Shown piece after piece: positions 1 through 6,536 of a DNA stretch of 12,712 bases. Every line of letters starts with the position of its first letter. Position 1 is the stretch's first letter. The notes under the pieces were generated by a model. The model was not told the origin of the DNA and ran no database searches. It saw only the letters and a list, made by a program, of their open reading frames with translations. Source of the stretch: SKVR01 sp964589855 (lineage in GTDB: Bacteria > Bacteroidota > Bacteroidia > Bacteroidales > UBA7960). The position numbers and the translations under genes were made by a program. The DNA lies in assembly GCA_964589855.1 (NCBI GenBank), contig CAZPVB010000113.1, positions 1 through 12,712 of the forward strand. The letters are read 5' to 3'.

Positions 1-1723
1 TCCCCTGCAGGGTTGCACTGCTCACATTCTGATAATACCTGTCGGGTTGCCCTGTCTCACTGATTACGCGATAGGAGGTTATTTTGTCTCTTATCTGGTT
101 ATGATATCCCGATACCGACATGTTTAAAGAGCCCCTTGTATATTCTATCCCGACCGAGTTATACAACCCTCTTTCGGGTACAAGATCAGGATTACCATAC
201 ACCCAAAAAGAACCATTATGATTGAAATTATAGTGCAGTTCTTTTAAATCAGGCGCCCTGAAGGATGTACCAACCCCGGCACGCATGGTGAACCGCCCGG
301 CCTTGTACATGGCTGATACCTTTGGGGAGAGGGCAGAACCAAACTGCTCGTTATACGTGTATCTGCTGCCTAATACCAGCTCCATATTGCTGACAAACCT
401 GCCCTGCCACTGCATAAAGATGTTGGCATCCCCAACACTTTTTACAGTTGGCAGAGGACCGAGGATTTTAGAACTATCAGTGGAAATGGATTCAAAATTG
501 TATTCCAATCCGCTTACAAAATCCCACTTTTTATCTGCAAAATGGGTGTTTACAACGCGTCCGGAAATATGTGTAATGTCATTTTGCTTCTCAAGGAAAT
601 CATTTTTAAGTTCCAGCACATCATACCTGAAGAACTTATCGAAGTTGACACTAGCAGTGAGGTTATTCCGGTTGTTTTCAGATAAAAAGTTGGTTCTGGC
701 ACCAGCGGTTAGTTTTCTTTCCAGGTCGTGTTTAACATTAAGAGTACCAGGGAAGTTAAAAACCTCATGCTGGAAAAACCGGCCATTGAGATCTACTGAA
801 ATACGTTCAGAAGGATTTACACTCATCTTCAGTCCGCTACCATAGTCGGTGTGTGGATTGGAAAGGCTCCCACCACTGATGTTGTATCCGTCGGTACTGT
901 TGCGAAACATATTGGCACCCAGGGTGATTTTACCCTGATTACTGCCTATATTTGCCTGGAACTTACTGGTGTTAAAATTCTGGAAGCTGGTGTTTACGCT
1001 GCCTTCCACTTTGTTTGCAGGTGCTTTTGTGATGAAGTTAATGACCGCACCCACTGCATTAGATCCATAGAGTGCCGATGCTGCTCCGTTGACCACCTCG
1101 ACCCGTTCAATGGAATTAAAATCGATCTGATCGAGGTTAATATTGCCTCCCGAACCTTCGGAAACCAATCGTTCACCATCCACCAAAAACAGAATATAGC
1201 GGGAGTTTAAACCTCTGATCCTGAGGTTGTTTCCCATAGCATTGGAGGATGTTACCAATCCGGGTACATTGTCTTTGAGGATTTCCAGTGGGGAAACGGT
1301 ACCTGCCCTTTTGATATCGATCTCGGGGATGACCGTCGTTTGTACCGGAACGTCTGCCAGTCTTTTGGGTGTGCGGGTACCGGTAACAACGATCTGGTCC
1401 AGGTTTAGTACATCTGCATCCATATAGAGTGTTCGGGTTGAATGCAAATCAATTGTATCCTGCAACGTTTTATAACCCAAACTGCTTATGTTTACCACAA
1501 CCTTGCTGCCGGTAACCCCGGAGATCATGGTCAATCCGTTCTCATCGGTGACGCCAAATCCTTTTTCGCTTTCATTATCAGTTGATTTCCAGGTTATGTG
1601 AGCATTTTGAACCGGATCGTCGGTTTTTTTCCCCAGAAGGGTTAGCCGGTATTCCTGCGCAAATGTGATTTGCGCAGAAATGATTACCAGCAAAAGCAGA
1701 AGAAAAGTGTTTTTAATGTCCAC
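1..1723 (-). CDS. TonB-dependent outer-membrane receptor, C-terminus cut by window edge
   Basis: Active-transport receptor of the outer membrane, taking up a ligand with energy from TonB. The 574 codons visible are open from a GTG at 1721-1723 to base 2. GTG is chosen because an in-frame stop lies just upstream, no ATG precedes the signal peptide, and residues 1-22 then form a signal peptide (poly-Leu core, TFA before Q23). Residues 25-100 resemble a carboxypeptidase-regulatory-like domain common on Bacteroidota receptors. A TonB-box-like VVTGTR (112-117) and a plug follow, with LRIRG, FLVDGERL and the ALYGSNAVGAVINF motif. The rest is alternating barrel strands, with FRAP near residue 488 and NPDL shortly after. 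FRAP/NPDL motifs occur in heme receptors such as HmuR and HasR, but also elsewhere, so the ligand (heme, siderophore, cobalamin) is open. It starts 16 nt after the flavodoxin stop, so it is the last known gene of that operon. Confidence 0.93.
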   Translation of the reverse strand, partial: MDIKNTFLLLLLVIISAQITFAQEYRLTLLGKKTDDPVQNAHITWKSTDNESEKGFGVTDENGLTMISGVTGSKVVVNISSLGYKTLQDTIDLHSTRTLYMDADVLNLDQIVVTGTRTPKRLADVPVQTTVIPEIDIKRAGTVSPLEILKDNVPGLVTSSNAMGNNLRIRGLNSRYILFLVDGERLVSEGSGGNINLDQIDFNSIERVEVVNGAASALYGSNAVGAVINFITKAPANKVEGSVNTSFQNFNTSKFQANIGSNQGKITLGANMFRNSTDGYNISGGSLSNPHTDYGSGLKMSVNPSERISVDLNGRFFQHEVFNFPGTLNVKHDLERKLTAGARTNFLSENNRNNLTASVNFDKFFRYDVLELKNDFLEKQNDITHISGRVVNTHFADKKWDFVSGLEYNFESISTDSSKILGPLPTVKSVGDANIFMQWQGRFVSNMELVLGSRYTYNEQFGSALSPKVSAMYKAGRFTMRAGVGTSFRAPDLKELHYNFNHNGSFWVYGNPDLVPERGLYNSVGIEYTRGSLNMSVSGYHNQIRDKITSYRVISETGQPDRYYQNVSSATLQG

Positions 1724-1739
1724 GGTCTCAGAAATATTA

Positions 1740-2237
1740 TCAGGATAACTCTTGTTTCAATTGCGCAACCCATTTTTCAATGCGTTGGTTGGTGAGATTA
1801 CTTTCATTGTCATCATCAAGGGGCAGACCCACAAACTTACCATCTACCAAAGCAGTTGATTCATCAAAATTATATTCGCTGCTGTCCACCATTCCAATAA
1901 GTTTACAACCTTTATCCCGAATGGCATTGTAGATGGTTCCCATGGCATCCACAAAACTGTCGGGATAAGCATCTGCATCGCCCAAACCGAAAATGGCAAC
2001 CACTTTACCATTCAGATCTGCTCTTTGCAGTTCAGAAATAAAGGTTTCCCAGTCGTCTTGCAAATCGCCAATACCCCAGGTAGAGGCACCGAAAATCAGG
2101 TTTTTATATTTGGACATTTCATCTGCAGGATTGTCAGCCACATTGAACATATCAGCCTGAAGAGATTCTGCTATAATTGCAGATGCGTTTTCAGTATTAC
2201 CAGTTGTGGATCCAAAAAATATTGCTGTTTCTTTCAT
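1740..2237 (-). CDS. fldA: Long-chain flavodoxin
   Basis: Soluble FMN-binding electron carrier that can replace ferredoxin. At 165 residues it has the long-chain flavodoxin length. The phosphate-binding loop GSTTGNT is at residues 9-15. The 50s loop has W55 (STWGIGDLQDDW), and the 90s loop reads GLGDADAYPDSF with Y92; W55 and Y92 are in the positions that sandwich the flavin ring in this family. The gene starts 6 nt after the DUF6686-like gene and ends 16 nt before the TonB receptor, so the three are probably co-transcribed. Flavodoxins are classically induced by iron limitation, which fits an outer-membrane receptor in the same unit. The family assignment is certain; the symbol is by similarity only. 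Confidence 0.96.
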   Translation of the reverse strand: MKETAIFFGSTTGNTENASAIIAESLQADMFNVADNPADEMSKYKNLIFGASTWGIGDLQDDWETFISELQRADLNGKVVAIFGLGDADAYPDSFVDAMGTIYNAIRDKGCKLIGMVDSSEYNFDESTALVDGKFVGLPLDDDNESNLTNQRIEKWVAQLKQELS

Positions 2238-2243
2238 GAAAAT

Positions 2244-2582
2244 TTAGTTTAAAATAGTATTTCCTATAATTACTTGATTATCTGTGAATTCATTACCATG
2301 GGTTTTGCATAAAAGCAGTTGCTTTAACTCTGAAAACTCATCGGCGTTTAAAGCCAGGTAAGCATCTTTTTTTCCAATGTACAGGAGTAATTTTCTGCGA
2401 TTTTGTGATTTTTTATTTTTGGCCAAATAATATTCGGCATTGATAGACTTCACGTATTCAACAAACTCGGTAAACTCATCATACGACAGGTTGACCAGCA
2501 GATTACCATATTCTAAATGGACTTTTTTTTTGCATGGACAGGTAAAAATTTGTCCGTTGGGGGTGGTACTAATTAGTTTCAT
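2244..2582 (-). CDS. Small Cys/His protein, DUF6686-like
   Basis: A 112-residue cytoplasmic protein without signal peptide or membrane segment. It resembles a small Bacteroidota family that I know as DUF6686 (assignment from memory of the pattern C-x-C, then H, then YGN with two short beta-helix units). Function is unknown. Candidate metal ligands are C15, C17, H22 and a second C-x2-H at C92/H95. The sequence has an apparent internal duplication: LLVNLSYDEFTEFVEYV (28-44) resembles AYLALNADEFSELKQLL (74-90). It is the first gene of the operon, 6 nt before the flavodoxin. This position suggests a role in iron or redox homeostasis, perhaps as a metal-sensing or electron-transfer partner, but that is inference from context only. 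Confidence 0.8.
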   Translation of the reverse strand: MKLISTTPNGQIFTCPCKKKVHLEYGNLLVNLSYDEFTEFVEYVKSINAEYYLAKNKKSQNRRKLLLYIGKKDAYLALNADEFSELKQLLLCKTHGNEFTDNQVIIGNTILN

Positions 2583-2755
2583 GATCTTTAGTTTTACGAT
2601 GTGATAATGGGATCAATCCTGCGTCTAAAAGATCTGTAGATTTTGATTTTGGTCAGATTGCTTTTCATAAATTGGTTCTGTACTCATTCATCATCATCTC
2701 TCTATTCTTATTCAGATTAAATCCAGATGCAAAATTGGATGAAAAACAGAACATG

Positions 2756-2789
2756 GGCAATCCCCAAAAGTGGGGAATTATTGATTGCC
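2756..2789. promoter_or_regulatory. Compound inverted repeat upstream of the flavodoxin operon
   Basis: The outer arms GGCAATC (2756-2762) and GATTGCC (2783-2789) are perfect complements. Nested inside is TCCCCA (2761-2766), loop AAAG, TGGGGA (2771-2776). The two pairings share bases 2761-2762, so they are alternatives or the outer stem is one or two pairs shorter. It lies about 175 bases upstream of the first operon gene. It could be a protein-binding palindrome or an RNA structure in the leader; there is no T-tract to make it an obvious terminator. Confidence 0.4.
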
Positions 2790-2819
2790 GAATCATTACA
2801 AAAGGGGATAGCAATAAAG

Positions 2820-2853
2820 ATTATCACATGTAAGTATTTGATTTTATGATAAT
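2820..2853. promoter_or_regulatory. Inverted GATAAT motifs, possible Fur-type half-sites
   Basis: ATTATCA (2820-2826) and TGATAAT (2847-2853) are perfect 7-bp complements separated by 20 bases; a further TGATAAT lies at 2602-2608, 20 bases before the first gene of the flavodoxin operon. GATAAT is the repeating unit of the classical Fur box. The spacing is not that of a standard 19-bp Fur box, and the DNA is AT-rich, so this is only suggestive. Confidence 0.2.
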
Positions 2854-2902
2854 AAAGAAAGTCTCATGGATTCCCACGAGTGATTCCACAGAAACATTTT
2901 GC

Positions 2903-2929
2903 CTGTAAATGGGTCTTTCTTATTTACAG
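2903..2929. terminator. Stem-loop downstream of the DUF6090-like gene
   Basis: CTGTAAAT (2903-2910) and ATTTACAG (2922-2929) form a perfect 8-bp stem with an 11-base loop. It lies 76 bases after the stop codon at 3006 on the transcribed strand. The stem is weak and no U-run follows it in that direction. A run of T directly after the stop codon (about 2990-2998 read on the minus strand) is not preceded by a hairpin. A role as terminator is therefore a guess from position. Confidence 0.25.
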
Positions 2930-3005
2930 TGAAGGGAAAATTATGGATGAAGACAACGCTCTTCAGATGGGGTAAAAAAGGGGGAGAAAAAAAAATATAA
3001 TTACG

Positions 3006-3668
3006 CTACTTTTGGGGTTGTATCGTTAATTCCAGATACTGCTTCAATTTCTTAGATTCATCTACAACCATTTGATAGGATGCCACCTTTTGTTCGATCA
3101 ATGAGTGATAAATCAACAACTTATTCCTGAAAGTAATTAATTGATTCTCATTGAGGATTTTTAATTCCATAAGATCAATATTATTCACCATCCAGTCCAG
3201 TATCTCATTCGTAAAGTATTCATTTTGAAATTTCATTTTTTCATTACTCTCTACAACCACCCCTTCATAGAATCTAGTCAGCATTGTTTGAAGTGATGGA
3301 TCATCAATTAACCCTAATCTGCCGGATGTCATTAAAGAATTGTAAGTTGAATTAGTGGGAGCAAAATTCTCCAATTGCATTACTGCAGCTAGTTTACCGG
3401 TTACCTGTTCAATACTATCAGTCATTAACAAATGCACTAGTTGCTCAATATCATCTGTTTGTTGCAAATTCACGGGTATCTGGTAAGTTTCATAGGTTTT
3501 TATATCTCCTGACAAATCATTTACCAGCGATTGCATGATTATAAGACTTTCTCTTTTATCCTGATTTCTTTTTGCCCTTTCATTGATAAAAAATGCCAGG
3601 TAAACACCCAGGATTACTGCGAAAAAATTAAACAAATGACTGAGCCAGGAGGTATTTTTTTTCTTCAT
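3006..3668 (-). CDS. Membrane-anchored DUF6090-like protein
   Basis: A 220-residue protein of unknown function. One hydrophobic segment lies at about residues 12-28 (LFNFFAVILGVYLAFFI) and is followed by NERAKRNQDKR. The rest is predicted largely helical and soluble. The motif at about 104-128 (PTNSTYNSLMTSGRLGLIDD, then a TRFY) recalls the conserved stretch of Bacteroidota DUF6090 proteins, where a segment ending in INxW also follows the membrane helix. The assignment is from memory and tentative. It appears to be a single-gene unit: the neighbours on both sides are more than 400 bases away, and a TATATTTG promoter element lies 36 bases upstream of the start. There is nothing to link it functionally to the flanking operons. 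Confidence 0.8.
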   Translation of the reverse strand: MKKKNTSWLSHLFNFFAVILGVYLAFFINERAKRNQDKRESLIIMQSLVNDLSGDIKTYETYQIPVNLQQTDDIEQLVHLLMTDSIEQVTGKLAAVMQLENFAPTNSTYNSLMTSGRLGLIDDPSLQTMLTRFYEGVVVESNEKMKFQNEYFTNEILDWMVNNIDLMELKILNENQLITFRNKLLIYHSLIEQKVASYQMVVDESKKLKQYLELTIQPQK

Positions 3669-4078
3669 TGCAATGAATTAGATGAGATTGGTTATCAATG
3701 AGACAAATATAAGAGATTTATCAATCCGAATACATACTGTGAAGTTATATACAATTTTTCAGTAGTTCTAATTAATTGATATCCTGCCCCTTCCCAACAT
3801 TGACTGGTTTGAGTTGACCTTCCTTCATTCGAAGAACATGGAAGCGTCTGAGTTGAACACAATTTTAACAGTATTTCTATTGTCATTTGAGACACCCTAC
3901 AATTTAAATTCATGAAAGCCACTGAAAACAAAAACTTTCATTGAACGGTTTAAATACACAAACCGAGCATTGATGAATAACACATTTTTTAAAAAACTAA
4001 AAAATTCTGCTATGCTCAAAATGGAAATATAATATTTTCTTAACAGAAGAAACTGCCAGGTAAATTATCGAACTACAT
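3669..4078. other. Gene-poor interval, possibly decayed DNA
   Basis: About 410 bases. Apart from the promoter element at 3704-3711 I see no convincing gene. A 78-codon frame at 3695-3931 (minus) overlaps that promoter and has a composition unlike a folded protein. The part around 3775-3860 is less AT-rich than its surroundings and contains the direct repeat TGAGTTGA (3810-3817 and 3849-3856) and a small stem CTTC-ATTC-GAAG (about 3823-3834). It could be the remnant of a repeat or former gene. The part from about 3980 to 4040 is very AT-rich and includes TTTTTTAAAAAA. Confidence 0.45.
3704..3711 (-). promoter_or_regulatory. Bacteroidota-type -7 promoter element
   Basis: Read on the minus strand this is TATATTTG, a perfect match to the TAnnTTTG -7 consensus. 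A TATG, one base off the TTTG -33 consensus, lies 21 bases upstream. The predicted transcript would start about 28 bases before the ATG at 3668. Confidence 0.45.
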
Positions 4079-4477
4079 CTAATGATTGTTAATAAAGTCT
4101 TCAAGACTTTCGATAAAGTATTCCATATCTTTTAGCATGGATTTTACTTCTTCCTTTTCAAAAGTGATAAATGCATCATAATCCCCTTTTGTTCTGCTTT
4201 GAAAACTATTTCTTAATATTTGACCTAATACAGGATCTATTATCCCTTTGGCGATAAATTCTTTGTTAAACCATCCAATTAACTGGTGATGTTTTGATGT
4301 TTTAAAATGATACTTTAGTGCCAGAGCAGAAACAATGTAATACATTCCATAATAAATACGATTTACAGCAACAGCCAACTGATCGGATTCTAATAAGAAT
4401 TTTGCGACCTCAATTGTTTGTTTTGCCTGATTTAGGCGGTATTCAATTAATATATTTCGTTCATTATTATCGATCAT
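4079..4477 (-). CDS. HEPN-domain protein of an MNT-HEPN pair
   Basis: A 132-residue, all-helical HEPN protein (UPF0332-like). The first helices carry NRIYYGMYY (39-47), where this family has an N/R-aYYa motif. KHHQLIGWF (62-70) corresponds to the family's K-x-H...F segment. R95 with DYD (99-101) matches the R...(A/G)DYD motif near the C-terminus. The strict RX4-6H ribonuclease motif of HepT-type toxins is not visible. Its ATG overlaps the nucleotidyltransferase stop as ATGA, which implies translational coupling. In MNT-HEPN toxin-antitoxin modules (type VII, MntA-HepT) the HEPN protein is an RNase toxin and the MNT protein silences it by adenylylation. Whether this variant is toxic is unknown; other MNT-HEPN pairs may act differently. 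Confidence 0.88.
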   Translation of the reverse strand: MIDNNERNILIEYRLNQAKQTIEVAKFLLESDQLAVAVNRIYYGMYYIVSALALKYHFKTSKHHQLIGWFNKEFIAKGIIDPVLGQILRNSFQSRTKGDYDAFITFEKEEVKSMLKDMEYFIESLEDFINNH

Positions 4478-4797
4478 ACATAAAATCCTTCTCTGATGGC
4501 ATTCTGAAAAACAGGTTGTTTTCCGCGTGGAGAATCGAGTTCTTGTTCACTCAAAATATGTGTATCTGTCAAAATACCATATTTAAGTTCTATTTCGTAA
4601 CAAATATCAGAGATCTTTCTTTCCAGTTTCCAATCTGAATTACATTTAAGAATGATCAAAATATCATAATCAGATTCAGATATACTGCTGTCATTCAATT
4701 GAGATCCGAACAAAATAACTTCTTTGAGATTATCCTCGAGGTTGTCAGATAATTTCTCTTTCAGATCCTGTATGATGATTTGCTTTGGGTAATTCAT
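4474..4797 (-). CDS. Minimal nucleotidyltransferase (MNT) of an MNT-HEPN pair
   Basis: A 107-residue minimal nucleotidyltransferase of the polymerase-beta fold. The active-site signature is FGS (30-32) followed by SDYD (42-45), giving metal-binding D43 and D45. D78 in GILTDTHI is a good candidate for the third acidic residue. The length is normal for MNT proteins. It precedes and overlaps the HEPN gene by four bases (ATGA). By analogy with MntA it would transfer AMP groups to its HEPN partner and act as antitoxin; that is inference. A TACTTTTG promoter element lies 16 bases upstream of the ATG, so the two genes form their own short operon, independent of the efflux operon further upstream. 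Confidence 0.9.
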   Translation of the reverse strand: MNYPKQIIIQDLKEKLSDNLEDNLKEVILFGSQLNDSSISESDYDILIILKCNSDWKLERKISDICYEIELKYGILTDTHILSEQELDSPRGKQPVFQNAIREGFYV

Positions 4798-4812
4798 TAT
4801 AATTGTTTTTTA

Positions 4813-4820
4813 CAAAAGTA
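4813..4820 (-). promoter_or_regulatory. Bacteroidota-type -7 promoter element of the MNT-HEPN pair
   Basis: Read on the minus strand this is TACTTTTG, a perfect TAnnTTTG match. The corresponding -33 TTTG is not evident at 19-21 bases. Transcription would start within about 10 bases of the ATG at 4797, giving a very short leader. Confidence 0.4.
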
Positions 4821-4849
4821 AAAGTTTTTTCTCATCCCAGGTATAAATC

Positions 4850-5345
4850 TAAAAAGCAGTTTGTTGAACTAATACTGTTGAATATAGAATAGTGTAAGTT
4901 GTTGTAACCGTGCGAATACCTTTACTCAGAACATCGAAAAGGGTTTTGTCTCTGTTCAGTTTAGAATTGGTTTTAATGTTTTTTTGAAAATATTGCAGTC
5001 TGGTATAATTGACGGTTTTAAAATGCTTCAAAAAAAATGGGGTTTGAGTCTGCAGATGAATACCATTTGCAATGCTGATCGAAAAGCATGATAATTTAAA
5101 ACCATCCAAACCACTGAAAACCATAATCAATATTTTACATCGATGACCATATCATGTAATATTTTTGAATGAAAATAATTGCTTCTCCTAAAGCAAAACC
5201 CTGTTGAGCAAAAATAGTGAACATAAAAATCCAATAGCACCAAAGGTGCGCCATCACCAGCAAAGAGTGTAAGCCCTTTGAAAGAAAATTGCCAATACCC
5301 ACCAAAGCCACAACGTGGCGAAATAAAATGAGGATATTCAACGCC
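4850..5345. repeat. Hairpin-rich non-coding region, possible dispersed repeat
   Basis: About 500 bases between the MNT-HEPN pair and the efflux operon. It contains four small perfect inverted repeats: ATGCT/AGCAT at 5072-5089, TTGCTT/AAGCAA at 5179-5196, GCACC-AAA-GGTGC at 5237-5249 and GCCAC-AAC-GTGGC at 5307-5319. The last three lie within 140 bases. Two minus-strand frames (93 codons at 4849-5130 and 81 codons at 5127-5372) cover the region, but they are rich in Phe, Tyr and Cys, have no recognisable domain, and the hairpins fall inside the longer-lived one. I read it as structured intergenic DNA, perhaps one copy of a multi-copy repeat or a decayed element, not as genes. Copy number in the genome is unknown. 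Confidence 0.4.
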
Positions 5346-5394
5346 ATCTAGAAAAAGATTGGTTATTTGCAATTCCCCTCAAACGTTCATCTAC

Positions 5395-5420
5395 TCCTTA
5401 CCCAGGGTTTACAATAAGGA
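5395..5420. terminator. Inverted repeat directly after the last efflux gene
   Basis: TCCTTA (5395-5400) and TAAGGA (5415-5420) are complementary, with a 14-base loop that contains a further CCC-A-GGG. The repeat abuts the stop codon (5421-5423) of the last permease gene on the transcribed side. There is no U-tract after it, so its role as the operon terminator is inferred from position only. Confidence 0.25.
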
Positions 5421-6536
5421 TCAACCTGCTGTCTTCCTGTACCGCCATACCGCCAGACTCATGGCAACTGCTGCATATATGCTCATGGCAACAAATTCGT
5501 GCATCAAATCGGCCAGACCCGATCCTTTGAGCAATACCATCCGCAAAACAGTCATGAAATACTGAAAGGGGTTGATAACGTTGATCATCTTTGCCCATTG
5601 GGGCATGCTGTCGATGGGGGTGAACAGCCCACTCATCAGAATAAACATCAGCAGGAAGAAAAAAACGGTAAACATCACCTGTTGCTGGGTGGATGAAATG
5701 GCGGATAGAAACAACCCCAATCCCAGAGCAATAAGCAGGTAGATGAATGCAAAAAGGTACAGCAACCCCAGACTTCCTTCCATTGGCAGGGAGAAGAAAA
5801 TACGCCCGATCAACAACCCGAAACTTAGTTCAAACAAAGCAATGATAAGAAAAGGAATCATCTTACCCAGTATAAACTGGTATTTTTTGATGGGTGTTAC
5901 ATTGATCTGTTCAATGGTTCCGCTCTCTTTCTCACGCACAATATTGATGGCGGTGAGAAACATCGCGATAATGGTGACCAGAATCATCAAAATACCGGGA
6001 AGCATGTAGATACTGTAGTTCAGGTTGGGATTGAACCAGAAACGATGGGTCACCTGTACCGGCAACTGGGGTGTTTGTCCATCGAAAAGACCGGTAAAAT
6101 AGTCTTGCTGAAAATCACTGATGATATTACCCGCGTAAACCTGGTAAACCCCCGCTGCCATCCCGTCGATGGCATTGATGAGTAACTGAAGATCGGCAGC
6201 ATGTGTGGTTACGATCTGCTGCTCAAATCCGGCAGGTATATTCAGTATCATATCGGCATGATTGCCCATGATTTGCTGTTCTGCCACCTTCACCGAAGAA
6301 TCATAGGAAACCACCCTGAAAAAGGGAGAACCATCGAAGCGGGAGATCAGCTCGCGTGAGGCAGGCGAATGATCATCATTCACAACAGAAAGATGAATGC
6401 TTTTGATCTCAAATGTTGCGGCATTGACCAGGATAAGCAACTGCACTACCGGCAAAACAAAGATCAGTGGCAACATGGTCTTGTTTCTGAATATCTGCAG
6501 AAACTCTTTTTGCAATATGAATAGAATGGTTTTCAT
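5421..6536 (-). CDS. ABC-2 type permease, second subunit (YbhR-like)
   Basis: Inner-membrane subunit of an efflux ABC transporter, 371 residues. The topology is that of the ABC-2/YbhR-YbhS family: one membrane helix at about 21-40, a large extracytoplasmic domain at 41-172, then five helices at about 175-198, 223-245, 255-279, 286-306 and 345-364. The conserved cytoplasmic coupling segment REKESGTIEQINVTP (201-215) follows helix 2. NPFQYFMTVLRMVLLKGSG (322-340) is the conserved stretch before the last helix. It is the last gene of the efflux operon and is separated from the first permease by 198 bases. It most likely pairs with that first permease as a heterodimer. The substrate cannot be read from the sequence; YbhFSR homologues export drugs. 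Confidence 0.93.
   Translation of the reverse strand: MKTILFILQKEFLQIFRNKTMLPLIFVLPVVQLLILVNAATFEIKSIHLSVVNDDHSPASRELISRFDGSPFFRVVSYDSSVKVAEQQIMGNHADMILNIPAGFEQQIVTTHAADLQLLINAIDGMAAGVYQVYAGNIISDFQQDYFTGLFDGQTPQLPVQVTHRFWFNPNLNYSIYMLPGILMILVTIIAMFLTAINIVREKESGTIEQINVTPIKKYQFILGKMIPFLIIALFELSFGLLIGRIFFSLPMEGSLGLLYLFAFIYLLIALGLGLFLSAISSTQQQVMFTVFFFLLMFILMSGLFTPIDSMPQWAKMINVINPFQYFMTVLRMVLLKGSGLADLMHEFVAMSIYAAVAMSLAVWRYRKTAG

Larger units (their letters stand above)
2583..3005. other. Intergenic region upstream of the flavodoxin operon
   Basis: About 420 bases without a convincing open reading frame. It holds a compound hairpin at 2756-2789, GATAAT-type motifs at 2602-2608, 2820-2826 and 2847-2853, and a simple 8-bp stem-loop at 2903-2929. 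I found no perfect TAnnTTTG element on the minus strand here, so the promoter of the flavodoxin operon is not resolved. Confidence 0.6.

Noticed and set aside
285..1427. Plus-strand frames of 186, 119 and 66 codons
   Set aside because: They are antisense to a continuous TonB-receptor reading frame with a full set of family motifs and have no recognisable domains.
3695..3931. 78-codon minus-strand frame as a gene
   Set aside because: It covers the promoter element of the next gene, has an odd composition and no domain or start context; kept only as a possible remnant.
3981..4012. AT-rich TTTTTTAAAAAA and T-run downstream of the HEPN gene as a terminator
   Set aside because: No GC-bearing stem precedes a T-tract; such runs are expected by chance in this AT-rich stretch.
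4849..5372. Two overlapping minus-strand frames (93 and 81 codons) as a small operon
   Set aside because: The ATGA overlap is attractive, but both are rich in Phe, Tyr and Cys, have no domain, and are crossed by non-coding-looking hairpins.
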